DNA from: Dermanyssus gallinae
Lineage: Eukaryota > Arthropoda > Arachnida > Mesostigmata > Dermanyssidae
Direction: 5' to 3'
Assembly: GCA_003439945.1 (NCBI GenBank)
Contig: QVRM01006023.1
Location: 1-64,000, forward strand
Length of the DNA: 64,000 nucleotides
The translations under genes were made by a program, and so were the position numbers. Under the pieces are notes generated by a model. The model was not told where the DNA came from. It searched no databases and saw nothing but the letters and a program-made list of their open reading frames with translations. Below are positions 48,186 through 59,359 of the stretch, in pieces (position 1 is the stretch's first letter; each line of letters opens with the position of its first letter).

Positions 48186-49243
48186 GGTGTGACTGAAAGG
48201 TTTTTAAAGCGATGCATGAAATTGTAGAGCTCGTTAAAGCAAATATTTTTTTCAATAAAACATGGCCTCTGAGACGTCTTGTTTCGGAGTGAGAGTGAGA
48301 ATACTACAATTTGTGACACTGGTGTTTTTGCCCGACATAGGAGCACAAAATGTGCTGTTGCGAGACAACCAGTCCTCCTAGACAGAAACTAAGCACACCT
48401 TCGTGTTTGTGATAAAATTCTGCTCCATGCTGAAGAATATGCAAGGCCGGTCAGAAGACGCGACACGGTCGCTTAGAAGAGAATTCGCCAAAAATGAAGT
48501 TCTTTACTACCGTTCATGCCAAATACTTCAAAATCATAACCATACGACCACTCACAGCGCTAAAAACAAACATATTCAGCCAATGGGCAATTCAATCTCG
48601 GCGATCATTTTGGTACCAAATCTATGTCAATGCGAGCTGTGGTTGCGGAGTAATTAGGATTTTTCGGAAAGCATGTCCAGGTTAAGTGCATGTAAAATGA
48701 CTGTGTGGCGACGTTCACTACCGCCGACGTGTCGCGCGACAGCCGCAGCGCGTCATTTTTCATGCACTTAACCTGGATATGCCCTCCGAAAAATCGTAAT
48801 TACTCCGCAACCACAGCTCGCATTGCCATAAGTTTGGTACCAAAATAATCGTCATGAAATGCGCATTTGCTGAATATGCGTTTTGAGCGCTGTGAGTGGT
48901 TGTAGGGTTATGATTTTAAAGTATTTGGCGTGAACGTTAATAAACTACTTCATTTTTGGCGAATTCTCTGCTAAGCGACCGTGTCGCGTTTTCTGACCGG
49001 CCTTGCATAATGTTCAGATGAAGCAGAATTTTATCACGAACACGAAGGTAGGAGGACTGCTTGTCTCGCAACAGCACATTTTGTGCTCCTATGTCGGGCA
49101 AAAACACCAGTGTCACAAATTGTAGTAATTTCACTCTCACTCCGAAACAAGACGTCTCAGAGACCATGTTCTATTGGAAAAAAATATTTGCTTTAACGAG
49201 CTCTACAATTCCATGCATGCTTTAAAAACCTTTCAGTCACACC

Positions 49244-49246
<3 letters not shown>
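48183..49246. mobile_element. Foldback transposon-like element A1, 1064 bp, almost entirely palindromic
   Basis: The left end CAGGGTGTGACTGAAAGG is matched inversely by the right end (ends at 49246), with TA on both sides. The inverted arms run from 48183 to about 48703 and from about 48752 to 49246, leaving a loop of only about 48 bp. Arm similarity appears to be about 90 percent. The left arm carries about 19 extra bases (near 48381-48399) that the right arm lacks. No coding capacity. Such long-TIR elements are non-autonomous DNA transposons (foldback or MITE-like) that depend on a transposase from elsewhere; the TA duplication suggests a Tc1/mariner-type source. RNA read from either strand would form one long hairpin. 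Confidence 0.9.

Positions 49247-49309
<63 letters not shown>
49247..49309. repeat. (TA)31 microsatellite flanking the foldback element
   Basis: 63 bp alternating T/A starting with the TA target dinucleotide. Confidence 0.95.
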
Positions 49310-49312
<3 letters not shown>

Positions 49313-49439
49313 GTTGTCCAGTGCCGACACGACGCTGACGGGCCGACCAACCGAACGAGCGAAAGCCGCGAAACGTCATAGGACTTAAAAGTTCCCTTTA
49401 CATGCTGGCTCTGCGCAAATACCACCACAAAATGAATCA

Positions 49440-49830
49440 TTCTGCCATTCCTACAACTACTACTACAACTACGAATCTAAGACTATACTAACGTGGTAAT
49501 AATAACAACAGTCGTAGTGTTCGTGGGACAGCCAATTAGAAGTGCAAATCGTAGAGGTCGGCACTAGTAAAGTAATCATCGTGGTTACATCGTAGTGAGA
49601 TAGTAATGGCGTTTGTAATGGCGTGAGGATGGTAGTACGAATCGTAGTAGCAGTGGTAGCAGTCGTAATGGCGCCGGGGGTAGTTGTAGTAGGAATAATA
49701 ATAATAATAATAGTAGTAGTAGTAGTGGTAGTAGATATGGCGCCGGGGGGGGGTAGTCGTAGTAGGAATGGTAGCAGCAGCAGTAGTAGTAGAAGTAGTA
49801 GTAGCAATGCCGCGGGCAGGGGAGTAGAAG
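49440..49830. repeat. GTA/ATA/GTG triplet-rich region
   Basis: Imperfect GTA, AAT, AGT and GGT triplets with a G8 run near 49745-49752. Both strands stay open over about 90-140 codons (poly-Val/Ile/Ser or poly-Thr/Leu), which reflects the triplet period. No gene can be defended. Confidence 0.8.
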
Positions 49831-50682
49831 TAACAGCGGTTATTACAGCCGTTACAGTGGGATGCATGTATATCATGTTGGGCCGCATTTGACCCGCGCC
49901 AACTTCATGCGCACGCTATTCCTCGCTCGCTCGCTCGCTGGTCCCCCCCGCCCGACTGCCTGGTCGCTAATTTATTCCGTTGTTTCGTAGGTCGCTTACC
50001 TCATGAAGCTGCCACAGTTTGTCGGACGCCTAGGCAAGGCCCCAAAGACCGAAGTCCATCGTGCTACGCGCTTCTAAAATCGTCGCCGGTGGCGCTTATA
50101 GAGGTAAACCGCCACCCATCGTCAGAGCCGCCCCTAACATTGTTGCGAACATGCATAAGGGTTTAACGCGTTTCGACTGCTCGCCTCCCTAGTGCGCACG
50201 GTCGGACGGGTGGAAAGGCGTTCGCCTCCGTGCGTTCTCTGTCTCCAATCCAGTTCGGCGGTGACGCCAACAACAACAACAACAACAGAAACAACAGCGG
50301 CGGTTTCTACTGCTAGTGGTTTAGCGTTAGTGTGGCTTTATTCATATGCTGTTCATGACTGCCGCCCTCGGGCAATAGGCCATTTTCAGCGGTGAATCAA
50401 CCAACCAGCCGTTGTGGTTGTTGTTGTTGTTGCTTGCACGAGCTACAACTTTTCCTTGCATGTCATGTACTCGCACGGATTACTACCTAGATTGTAGGTG
50501 CCAACCTATCTGACATCGCTAGATGTCGCTCATTCTAGCCTACACAATCGCAGCAATGATAATGGCAATTAAGTGCATATTTACGTTAAGATTGGCATCT
50601 GGCAACCATAGTGGAGCTGAACAGGCGACCAAATGGCGTTGAGAAAAAAATGTTTTGGTCCCGATTATGTGTGTGCGTGCGA
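49831..50682. other. Unassigned DNA with short simple repeats
   Basis: (GCTC)n at about 49925-49940, (AAC)n at about 50270-50287 and (GTT)n at about 50415-50432. Nothing else recognised. Confidence 0.45.
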
Positions 50683-50774
50683 TGAGCATGGTTATTCAGC
50701 AAGTGAGCATGATTACTCAGCAAGTGAGCATGGTTACTCAGCAAGTGAGCATGATTACTCAGCAAGTGAGCATG
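50683..50774. repeat. 21-bp minisatellite, about 4.4 units
   Basis: Unit TGAGCATGATTACTCAGCAAG is repeated with variants GGTTATTCAG, GATTACTCAG and GGTTACTCAG, alternating between units. As 21 is a multiple of three, the minus strand reads as a heptad repeat HAHLLSN inside a 76-codon frame. Alternation of two variants suggests growth in 42-bp steps. Confidence 0.9.
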
Positions 50775-51059
50775 CGTAGTCTTCGCGTACTCTGCGTAAA
50801 CCGCAACGTGTGGCATACGTATCTAAGTCAGGTGACTTCTTTTGCCGTTAGAGATTTAAACGGCGGAGCACGTCGATTCTATATGATTTCTCCCGTTTTT
50901 TGCCCGTTAGATTTGGCAGAACGCAGTCGTGTTTTTGTTGGCTCCCATATTACTGATTGTTTTATGAGGTTTGGCTCCACATTTTGTAGCGATAATTGTC
51001 GACGCACGTGTGCGCACTTCGCGACGAACGTGTAAGTACTCTATTGGTGGATAGTGTTT

Positions 51060-51098
51060 GATAATCTTGAACAAATTGCAGATTTGTTCAAGATTATC
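51060..51098. other. Perfect inverted repeat (17-bp arms, 5-nt loop)
   Basis: GATAATCTTGAACAAAT (51060-51076) pairs exactly with 51082-51098; the loop is TGCAG. Not linked to a recognised gene; it lies about 400 bp upstream of a LINE relic. Confidence 0.85.
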
Positions 51099-51499
51099 TT
51101 AGTTCGGTAATCTGAATCGGGCGTCTCAGTACCCGAATTTGTAATAATTAGGTACTATATTATTTTCTGAAGGTTCATTGCTTACAATCTTTAAGGAGAT
51201 CTACACCGTGTAAACAGGCTGCAAAATTGCTGGTAATACCCAGAGTCAATTGCGGTATGGTTAACATGCTTAAATCTTGTAAATACGCTACTTCGTGTGT
51301 TAAGCCTAAAATAATGCCAGTATCGGCTGCCTGCCCGGCTGTCACCTCATCTACCGCTCGGATCAAAGGAGACAGCCCAGCCATAGACCTCACTCGGCTA
51401 TCCTGGAGTCCGGCCAAGCAAGGATCTGCTTTAAGTGCTTGATATCCAGATGCCTGGCTGCCAAATGTCTAGGACAAAAGCTCTGCAAGAACGTTCCGT

Positions 51500-54125
51500 A
51501 ACGTTCGAAGACGCGTGAATTGCCGAGGACCTTACCGAGCCTTATTCGCCCTTTATCCGCGGCAAGAAAAGCAGAATTATGCCGAAGGGTCGCATGCTCT
51601 AGCCGGTTAGAGAGCATTACCATGAGGCACTTATTGGTGAAACTGTCTGTTGTCCCCAGGCTTCCGTCCAAGGGGGCTCGTCATTCAAGGTACAGGACCC
51701 CACTAACACTACCGTGGCCAGGGGAAGTTCGCCAGCAGCAAGTACTGATCCGCAGGCCGTTCTATTCAAGCCGAGACTCATACCGAAAATTCAAAAGAGG
51801 AAACGGGGCTACAGGTTGCCTAAGGGCAGGAACCGTCGCTCTCGCCGCCCGAAAAAAACCCCAGGAACAAATAAATCCCGCCAGAGTGCCGACATTGGTT
51901 TGTTGCTCTTTGAACTGGCTGACGCTCTGCAGGAAATCAGGCCCAAGGTGGCCAAACCACGGGCTCGGTCCGAGCAGTCGGACCCTAAAAGTGTCCCCAA
52001 CCTGTGGACCTTTGCTTACACGAAGAGGCCTGCGTCGGCACATAACGATTAAGTACGGGGGGTTGTCCATAACATTGACGACGAGTCAGATCCTTTGATT
52101 TCTTGGTTTTCTGCGGATGGGTTAGTCAGCGTTATTCAAGATATCCTCTTGCTTTGATGCGGTTAGTCCTCTTGCCAAAGTCAGCACGTAGACAAGTTCT
52201 CGGAGGACGACGTTTCGTCGGCGGCAGGGTGCTAATCTTAGAAGACACGCTGGCGCAGAAGACTAGCGAGACGGCTTTGCTGCTGGATAAGCACTCCCCT
52301 CACTTCTGTCCCGGCCTAGCCTTTCTCACGTGCCTTTGCCATCAACCACAACAGTCGAGACGTTCGGTCTGCCATATAAACGTTTTCGCGTGGCTCAGCA
52401 GCAAGCCTCGATTTCATTAGACCACGGCTGTCCCCCGACCTAGAGGCTGCCGCCGACCGGCTTGCAGCTGCCCTGGCCAAGGTCGACTATCTTCTCCCCT
52501 GGGGATCGCCTCTTTCCAACTAGCGACCGCTTATCTTCAGGGCCCGGCTTTTCGCCTTCAAAAAGAAGGCGAACTAACTGCGTGAGGCCCATCGCATGCT
52601 TATCCGCAAACCGAAGGCTGACGGCAAAGATCTGCATCTTTGAGAACAAGGCAAAAGTCTCATGTCCTCTTGGTAGCTTGGACACCAAGAGGATGCGAAG
52701 CTACGGTGTGTTTCACTTGGTCCTTCCTGGAGTCACGCTCTGTGGCCGCTCTTGTGATCAAACTTGAATTTGAGAACGCCTTCAACCGCATCAGGAGGGA
52801 CCACTTGTTAAGAGCGGTTAAAGCTTGGGCCCCGAGTATGTTTTACCCGGTGGAACTAGCCTACAAGGAGCCGTCTTGCCTCCTTCTGCCACATGATATC
52901 ATAGTGCCGCACACAAGGGTGCAGCAGAGCAACTCATTGCCTCCCCCCTGTTCTGCCTAGCTATCAGGAAGTTAGTAGACTCTCTCAAGTGCCCTATAAA
53001 CGTATAGTGCTTGGTACGGTGGCGCAAAGTGTGAGGTCCATGATGTAGAAAGTGCTCTTCCGGGGTGTACGACTGTCGGTAGTGATCTAGAATTGCTAGC
53101 CGTTTCCCTATTCCCTCAGGAAGTTTAAGCTGTCCTCGAGAGGTGGCTGACCAAGCTAAAACATGCGGCGTCACGCCTTTATTTAGTAGAATCTTGCCAA
53201 GGCCTCTTTCTTCTAAGATTGGCTGCAGAGAACGTATTGCTATAACCATTTCAGCATTCTCCATTGGTTGGCCCTGCTTTGGCCTCTTCTGAGATCCTCA
53301 CTTTTGGTCCTACGTTTCAATCACCTGTTCCGAGGTGCAGAACTGTTTACTTGCTCTGAGACTCCTTGAACGACTTAGCGACCGCGTGCCGGGTACAGTA
53401 AAGGTTCTCGACATATTTGTAGCTGTTTGCCAAGCTTTTATTTCTGTTCTTTGGGGAAGGGGGAGCAGCTAGGGTTGCCTGATGAAACTGTCCTAACGGA
53501 GATAGCTCTGGCAGCTTTTTCTACAGGTCTACGCAACAGGCTAGAACCCTTCTCGATTCTGTCGCTCATACACACCTAGAAGCTCGATTGGAAACAAGCC
53601 GTAGAGCAGTTGTCCTCCTGTGCGACCACGAGCCCACCGGAGATGGGCGCCAGAGAGATCCCTCGGCAACTTTATATAAAAAAAAACGGTCAAAAACTTC
53701 ATTGCGGGATGCGCCACGGACGCTGATAAAAGCAGGCTGCGCGCCGTCTCTTCCAAAGAGGCGGGCGGATGGTTCCACGCCATACCCAAACGGATGCCAG
53801 GGGCTATTCTGTTTCGTCAGGGCAGGTGGAAGAGCAAAACACCAAGCCTTAAGTGGGCCATTGGCCTACCGTTAGTTCCGAAAGCCGTCAAACTGGACTA
53901 GGAGGATGGGAAGAGACCTGACGGCCTGACCTTAACCCCGTTCGAGAGCGGTTGCATACTAGTTTGGGACGCCACAGTTACTGACTTATTGGCCCTTCCA
54001 ATGGTCGGCGCTGGCGCGGCCTGGGCCAGTCACACATTAGCTCTTGCCGAGGCAGGCAAGGTGCAAGGTACTGGAACATCGCGTACCCGTGCAGGTTTCA
54101 CCTACTTGCCTTTGAGAGAGAAATG
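51500..54125 (+). mobile_element. LINE relic carrying RT plus the nuclease-like domain (copy 4), about 2.6 kb
   Basis: Parts in order on the plus strand: a basic N-terminal region with RLPKGRNRRSRRPKK (51817-51860); LLLDKHSPHFC (about 52278-52310); DLEAAADRLAAALAKVDYLL (about 52440-52500); and REAHRMLIRKPKADGKDL (about 52578-52635). RT motif A is LEFENAFNRIRRD (52762-52800). The motif B equivalent is VQQSNSLPPP (about 52917-52946), with a Ser replacing Gly of QQGD. A weak region lies where YADD is expected. Next come AGGWFHAIPKRMPGAILF (from 53761) and KLD, stop (53899-53901), [11 protein letters not shown], with RPDG at about 53914. [12 protein letters not shown] follows (WD 53965-53970), and the copy ends near 54125. 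Stops and frameshifts throughout. This copy shows that the domain at 41.9, 43.3 and 47.6 kb belongs downstream of RT in one LINE polyprotein. Confidence 0.8.
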
Positions 54126-55099
54126 TACGTTTTCTGGTCGCGATCCTCCAGTGATTCTAAAAAAGGTTCAGACCTCGTTCGCGTGTGATGTCTGGTACGT
54201 TTTTTTTCTATGACTTCGCAAAATGCTGGTTCTACTTATCGTGAACCGTTCAAAAGCACTTGCTGTCGAAGATCGCTTCACCAGATATGTAAGCACATAA
54301 GCTTGATCGCTCAGATGGAACGAGCTTACCACTGCTACGAATATAAGTGGACAAGTGCCTAAAAGCGTATTACAATCGGCTTTAGACTTCAAATAGCCGC
54401 GATAAATTTGATGAGCGGCAAATGGCTTCATGTCGTTCTCTCACCGCAGCTAGGGATGATGCTGGACAGTATCAGAATCTTCAATGTTTCCGATCTGTGC
54501 TTAGGGGAAATCAGTGTGCTTGCCAATTCCATGGAGTGAAGGCCGCAGTGTCGTGTACGATGTCACCGTGTCTTGTACGTTGACCGCATCATATGCTCGT
54601 CATGCCTTGCAGAAATCCGCAAGCTCGCTAAATATTGTATATATATATTTGTTTATTTCGCAATAACATTGCATTTCAAGATGTTACATAATTACAATAC
54701 AGTTCATTATATACAATTTGAACACTTTAGCGACCGTCCCACCGGGCGAACAAGTGCAAAGACCGCCGATGGTTCTGGCAGCTCGCTACGTGGTGTTTAA
54801 CGCATATCTGCGAGCAGAACCGGCAACGACATTGATCGCTAACTTAGTGAAATCCTTTGGTCGAACATACCAGGTGATGATAGCCGTGCACAATGTACCT
54901 TGTGTACACGTGCCGGCTAGTGCATGCCATTCCTTCTTAAAGCTCCCTGGCAAGGTACACATCTAACTGCGCGACCTCTGCCGAGGCCTCGGTCACTTTT
55001 CCCTGCCACTCCAACAATAATTGCTGAAGTGGCCCTAAATATTGTAAAATAGAGCAAAACGTATGTATTTGTTATGTACATCATTCAACTAAGCGGGAG
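54126..55099. other. Unassigned DNA
   Basis: A minus-strand frame of 87 codons (54168-54431) and plus frames near 54573-54966 lack recognisable domains. Confidence 0.4.
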
Positions 55100-56063
55100 A
55101 ACCAGCGAGTGCATGAAAGAGCCGATCATACCGGCGTGCACGGCGGAAAATTCTGCATAATCTGAATGACACCCGACACAAGCAAGCGAAAGACGAAAAG
55201 CGGGATAATGGAAAGCCATAAAAAGTCGATATGTCGTTATGTCTTATGTTGAAGCGTTTACGTGCGGAAGCGTGAATATGGGCATGACGACCAAAAATGT
55301 ACGCCTAAAAGACCTTTCCCAGGCAATAGCAAATTTAATGCGCATCATTTTCGTGCCAAAGTGATGGTGCTGCGTAATGTAGTTGCCATATAGCAAGTGA
55401 AGGCATGCATACTTGCCAGCATTTTGACCTGCTTCAGCAAGAGTGTGTCAGACGCTAGGTACGCATTTTAAGGTTTGGTAGAACTCGGCAGGAAAATATG
55501 TTTTTCCAATGGAAGGAGGGGGCAGAAACGTCTTGGCTAAATGTTACGGTTCTAAACGTGAAAGCTTCAACGTAAAACATAACAACTATGGCTGTCGAAA
55601 AAGATTAGTTACTTGGCAACTACGTTACGCAGAACCATCACTTTGGTACGAAAAAAATGGGCATTAAATTTGCTATTGTAAGAATAGCCTTTTGGGCGTA
55701 ATGGCAAAATTGTACGGTTTTGCACGTAAAAGCTTTAACGTAAGACATAACAACATATCGATATTTTATGACTTTTTTTAATCCCGCTAGTCGCTTTTCG
55801 CTAGCTTGGGTCCGGTGTCAATCAGATTATGCAGAATCTCCCGCAGAACACGCCGGTATGATGGATTCCTTTATGTTTTAATAATTCTCCCGCAAACGTA
55901 GATTTTGCACAACGATGTAGGAGAAAAAGGGCAGAATATCTACTTCTATAAATGTCATCCTCACTCCTAAACAAGACGTTTCCGCACCCTCCTTTCATTA
56001 AGAAGATAATTTCTTGCTGAGTTCTACTTAACATTAAACTAATAACGGTTATCCAAAACCCTG
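55100..56063. mobile_element. Foldback element B1 (left end truncated)
   Basis: The right end reads inversely CAGGGTTTTGGATAACC and abuts TA (56064-56065). Its right arm (about 55790-56063) matches the right arm of B2 at 63.6-63.85 kb, including the words CGCAAACGTAGATTTTGCACAA and CCTCACTCCTAA. The left arm (TAATCTGAATGACACCCGACACAAGC) is the inverse of part of the right arm but lacks the outer 250 bp or so. The centre (about 55400-55700) carries an internal copy of the terminal sequence (TTTGGTAGAACTCGGCAGGA) and is inverted relative to the centre of B2. No coding capacity. Confidence 0.75.
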
Positions 56064-56095
56064 TATATATATAAATATATATATATATATATAGG
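56064..56095. repeat. (TA)n microsatellite shared by two foldback elements
   Basis: Alternating T/A with one AAAT interruption. It is bounded by GGTTATCC (left) and GGATAACC (right), which are inverse to each other. Confidence 0.85.
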
Positions 56096-56272
56096 ATAAC
56101 CAAGGAAGATATAAGGGCGCGACATCAGAGATTGTAGAGCTCGTTAAGGTTAATATTTTTCCAGTGGAATATGGTATCTGTAAAGTCTTGTTTTGCAGTG
56201 AGAGTGATATTTCTAAAACTCGTGACACTAGTGTTACCCGACATAAAAGCACAAAATGTGCAATTGCGAGAC

Positions 56273-56310
<38 letters not shown>

Positions 56311-57090
56311 CATCCTCGTGTTCTTGAGAAAATTCTGCTTTTTCTGAATATAAAAAGCCGTTTAGAAGAAAATTCGCAAACAAATGTAGTTATTTTATTA
56401 GTTTTCACGCCTTATATCTCAAAATTATAACCCCACGGCTATTTTATTACAGCCGTCGGGTTATTATACCCTTAATATATATATTTATATTTTAATATAA
56501 ATAAAAAATTATCAAGACGCCTCGTAAGGAAATTCTGCGTCGGCGGTAGTGAAGGTCGCCACACTGTCATTTATGCATGCACTTAATCTGGACGTCCCGC
56601 CGAAAATTTTTAGTTATTCCGCAACCGCGGCTCGCATTGGCATATGTTTGATGCTAAAATAATCGCCAATGAAATGTGCGTTTGCCTGCATGTGTTAGTT
56701 TTAAGTGCTGTGAGTGGACGTAAGGTAACGATTTTGAGGTTTTTGGTGTCAAAGCTAATAAAGTAACTTTATTTTTGCGAATTCTGTTCTAAACGATCAT
56801 GTCGCATCTTCTGGCCGGCGTTATATGTTCTTTAGAGGAAGCAGAATTTTCCCATTTTTTCATAAACACGACAGTGTGCTTAGTTTCTGTAGAGAAGGAC
56901 TGGTTGTCTCGCAATTGCATATTTTGCGCTCATATGTCAGGCACGAACACCAGTGTCACACATTGTAGTAATTTATCTCTCACTCCGAAACAAGACTTTT
57001 CAGAAACTATGTTCCATTAAAAAAATATTTGCTTTAACGAGCTTTACAATCCCTTATACCGCTTCTGAAATATTGAACAGGGCACCCCTG
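56096..57090. mobile_element. Foldback element A2, diverged relative of A1
   Basis: The left arm has TTGTAGAGCTCGTTAA and AGTCTTGTTTTGCAGTGAGAG, and the right arm ends with TTTAACGAGCTTTACAAT and then CCCTG at about 57090. Both match the arms of A1. An (AT)n tract interrupts the left arm at 56274-56304. The inner left arm and part of the loop are replaced by AT-rich sequence near 56470-56515. The loop word GGCGGTAGTGAAGGTCGCC is the inverse of the A1 loop, so A2 sits in the opposite orientation. Older and more eroded than A1. Confidence 0.75.
56274..56304. repeat. (AT)n microsatellite inside foldback A2
   Basis: About 31 bp alternating A/T at the position where the A1 left arm carries about 19 extra bases. 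Confidence 0.85.
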
Positions 57091-59359
57091 TGCTAAGCCT
57101 GACTCCGACAGAATGCAGTGCATTGGCAGAAGCTGCAAGCAGGACCGCTTCTAGGCTTTTCTGTAGAAAGGTTTATTGATTAGATGCGTGCACGTTGATC
57201 GCGTCGAGCAAAGTAATACCGAGACTGGAGTTCGGGAGGAATCTAGGTTTATTGGGTTTGTGAGCACCACACTGACCACCCAGGATGCTAGTGACGCCCT
57301 TGCATCATGCCTTCCCAAAACCTATAAAAAATGATTCCGTCTAACGCTATTGAGGACTATGCCACTATATTCTTGCTGCGGGACTGCAAAAAGACTTCGG
57401 TCGACAAAGTAATAAACCGCCAGCTTTATACCGCCTCTTGTAGCAATTCCGAATTGATGGTCACGAATGTCAGAGCTCTCTTGGAAAATCTTTGGATGGC
57501 ACAATAAATTTTGTTATTGAACGTCCGCCGTGCGACTTGGGACAATTGGTTCCAGAATGAAGGGTTAGACCACTGTAAGTAGATAGGAGGGGAGTCATCA
57601 CGCAGTTTTTTTTAACACAGTCAAATAAAATAGAAAGTACTCATTTAGATAATAAACCTGACTGCTCGTGATCTGACGCCGTCCGCCATTTTTGAAATCA
57701 CCTTCCTAGTTAAGCTTAGCTCCGTATCTCGGTCCCGCTCACGCCTGTCTTACCAGCTCGCGCAACTTTAGTGTCAGCTCCAGCAATGTTACACTGAGGG
57801 TTTATAGAAAATGTAGCACCACGGAGGGAAAGGAAAAAAGAGGTATCCAGGCCAGTCGTTGTCTACCAATAATACACCGTTTAACACCCGGTTTAACAAG
57901 ACAGTCTAGTACGGACGTGCGCACCAGGCCGACGTGTTCGAATACAAATTGCATTTCGGTCTGCCGGTGGGCGTGCTAGTTGGGAGGTATAATTGTAACC
58001 CAGTGGTAGGGGACGACACCCGTATGCCTGCTCGAGACTTGTGCATTGCCGGCACGTGCCTCGCTAGACCCCTGGAGGTAAATGTCATGTGGCGTGCCGG
58101 GCATTCCGATAATGGTCGGCGACTCGGCGTAATATGATGGGCGACGGAGAAAACATTGCTGATTGGTGGATCTAGAACTGGCTAGATCATTATATAGATT
58201 TACTGTAGATGACTGTCCAACATGCTACGTATCATGTGTCTAGTATGGCAGTTTCAGTGCTTTATGCGTGGACAATTGCCATTATGCCTAACTAGATAGA
58301 AGGTCATAGTAGGTCTAGATACGCAGACATGCAGACGGCCCTATCGTTTACCGGACGCCTAGTAATGATGCCGTTTAAGGTTGCTGCGTCCGCCCAGTAG
58401 CCTGCCTGATGTATCGGTCACCGTGTGCAGGTAAACATAATTATCTTATTAGCTGCGCATTGTCTCAAAGGCAGAACACGTTAATTTGCTTTAAGCAGTG
58501 ACGCACGTGGCTGCACGCACTATTGCTATTATGGCGCGTTAGCCAGCCTTGGGATTAGGTAATACACTATAGCTAACCATGATAGCTACTTTTGAACATT
58601 ACACAGAGAGATAGTCTGCTATGGCTTATATTCTTTTCCAACAATATGGGTCATATACAAACCACTTCACTGCTGCTAATTCACTGGTTATGTTGGATAC
58701 TAGTGGAGCCCCTTGAGAGTGAAAAAGCTTGAGGACCATTTGGTTTTGGTAACAGAGTTAAAAATCCGTGCACCACGAATTGCTTAAAAACGAGTAGACA
58801 AGGTTTTGCGTATTTGAAAAAGTTGCGTGTTTTTACAAAAAATAAATAACAAAAGGTTTTATTTACCGCATTTACCATCTTAAAAGCAATGCTATGAGGT
58901 ATTGATGGTGATCTGTGGACTAAAAATTGCATCAGAATGCTACCATGTTGACAGGTTCTCTCCAAATTTAGCAGGCCACAAAAGTAGTTTTTGTCGGACA
59001 TCTATCGTATCGCGGCAAGTTGATCACATCTGAATTAGAGGCAAGCTTAAGATTTAAACCAACATTGACTGGCATAATAGCAAATAGCGAAACCCCGTTA
59101 GTTGGACCCGTTGGATGCCCTCACAAACTTACTGATGGCATGCGCGGCCAGCTTCGATATACTCTGCAATCTGTTCAAGCCTCAAGTTTGACGGATCATG
59201 CGACGACAGGGCGATGTTTTTTCTGCAGCAAGAGTTCTGCTGACCACCGACTGTTAATACCGCTGCTCTGCGCTGAAACAGGGCTGGCGCTCCCGGGAAA
59301 CATCCCCAAGTCCACCTGACTCATTATTTTCCCCGTTTCCCAGATCTGCCAGACAGAAC
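57091..59359. other. Unassigned DNA
   Basis: Frames at 57322-57504 (minus), 57934-58137 (plus), 58681-59001 (minus) and 59020-59319 (plus) show no domain that I recognise. Confidence 0.4.

Noticed and set aside
49469..49892. Minus-strand 139-codon Thr/Leu/Ile-rich frame and its plus-strand partner
   Set aside because: Both are generated by the triplet repeat and lack any domain.
50683..50774. CRISPR array
   Set aside because: Units are contiguous without spacers, hence a minisatellite.
57322..57560. Minus-strand frame with FQESSDIRDHQFGIATRGG as an RT entry motif
   Set aside because: Similarity to the Q-GFR block is too weak, and no further RT motif follows.
59020..59319. 99-codon plus frame as a LINE fragment
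   Set aside because: No RT, nuclease-like or knuckle motif is visible.
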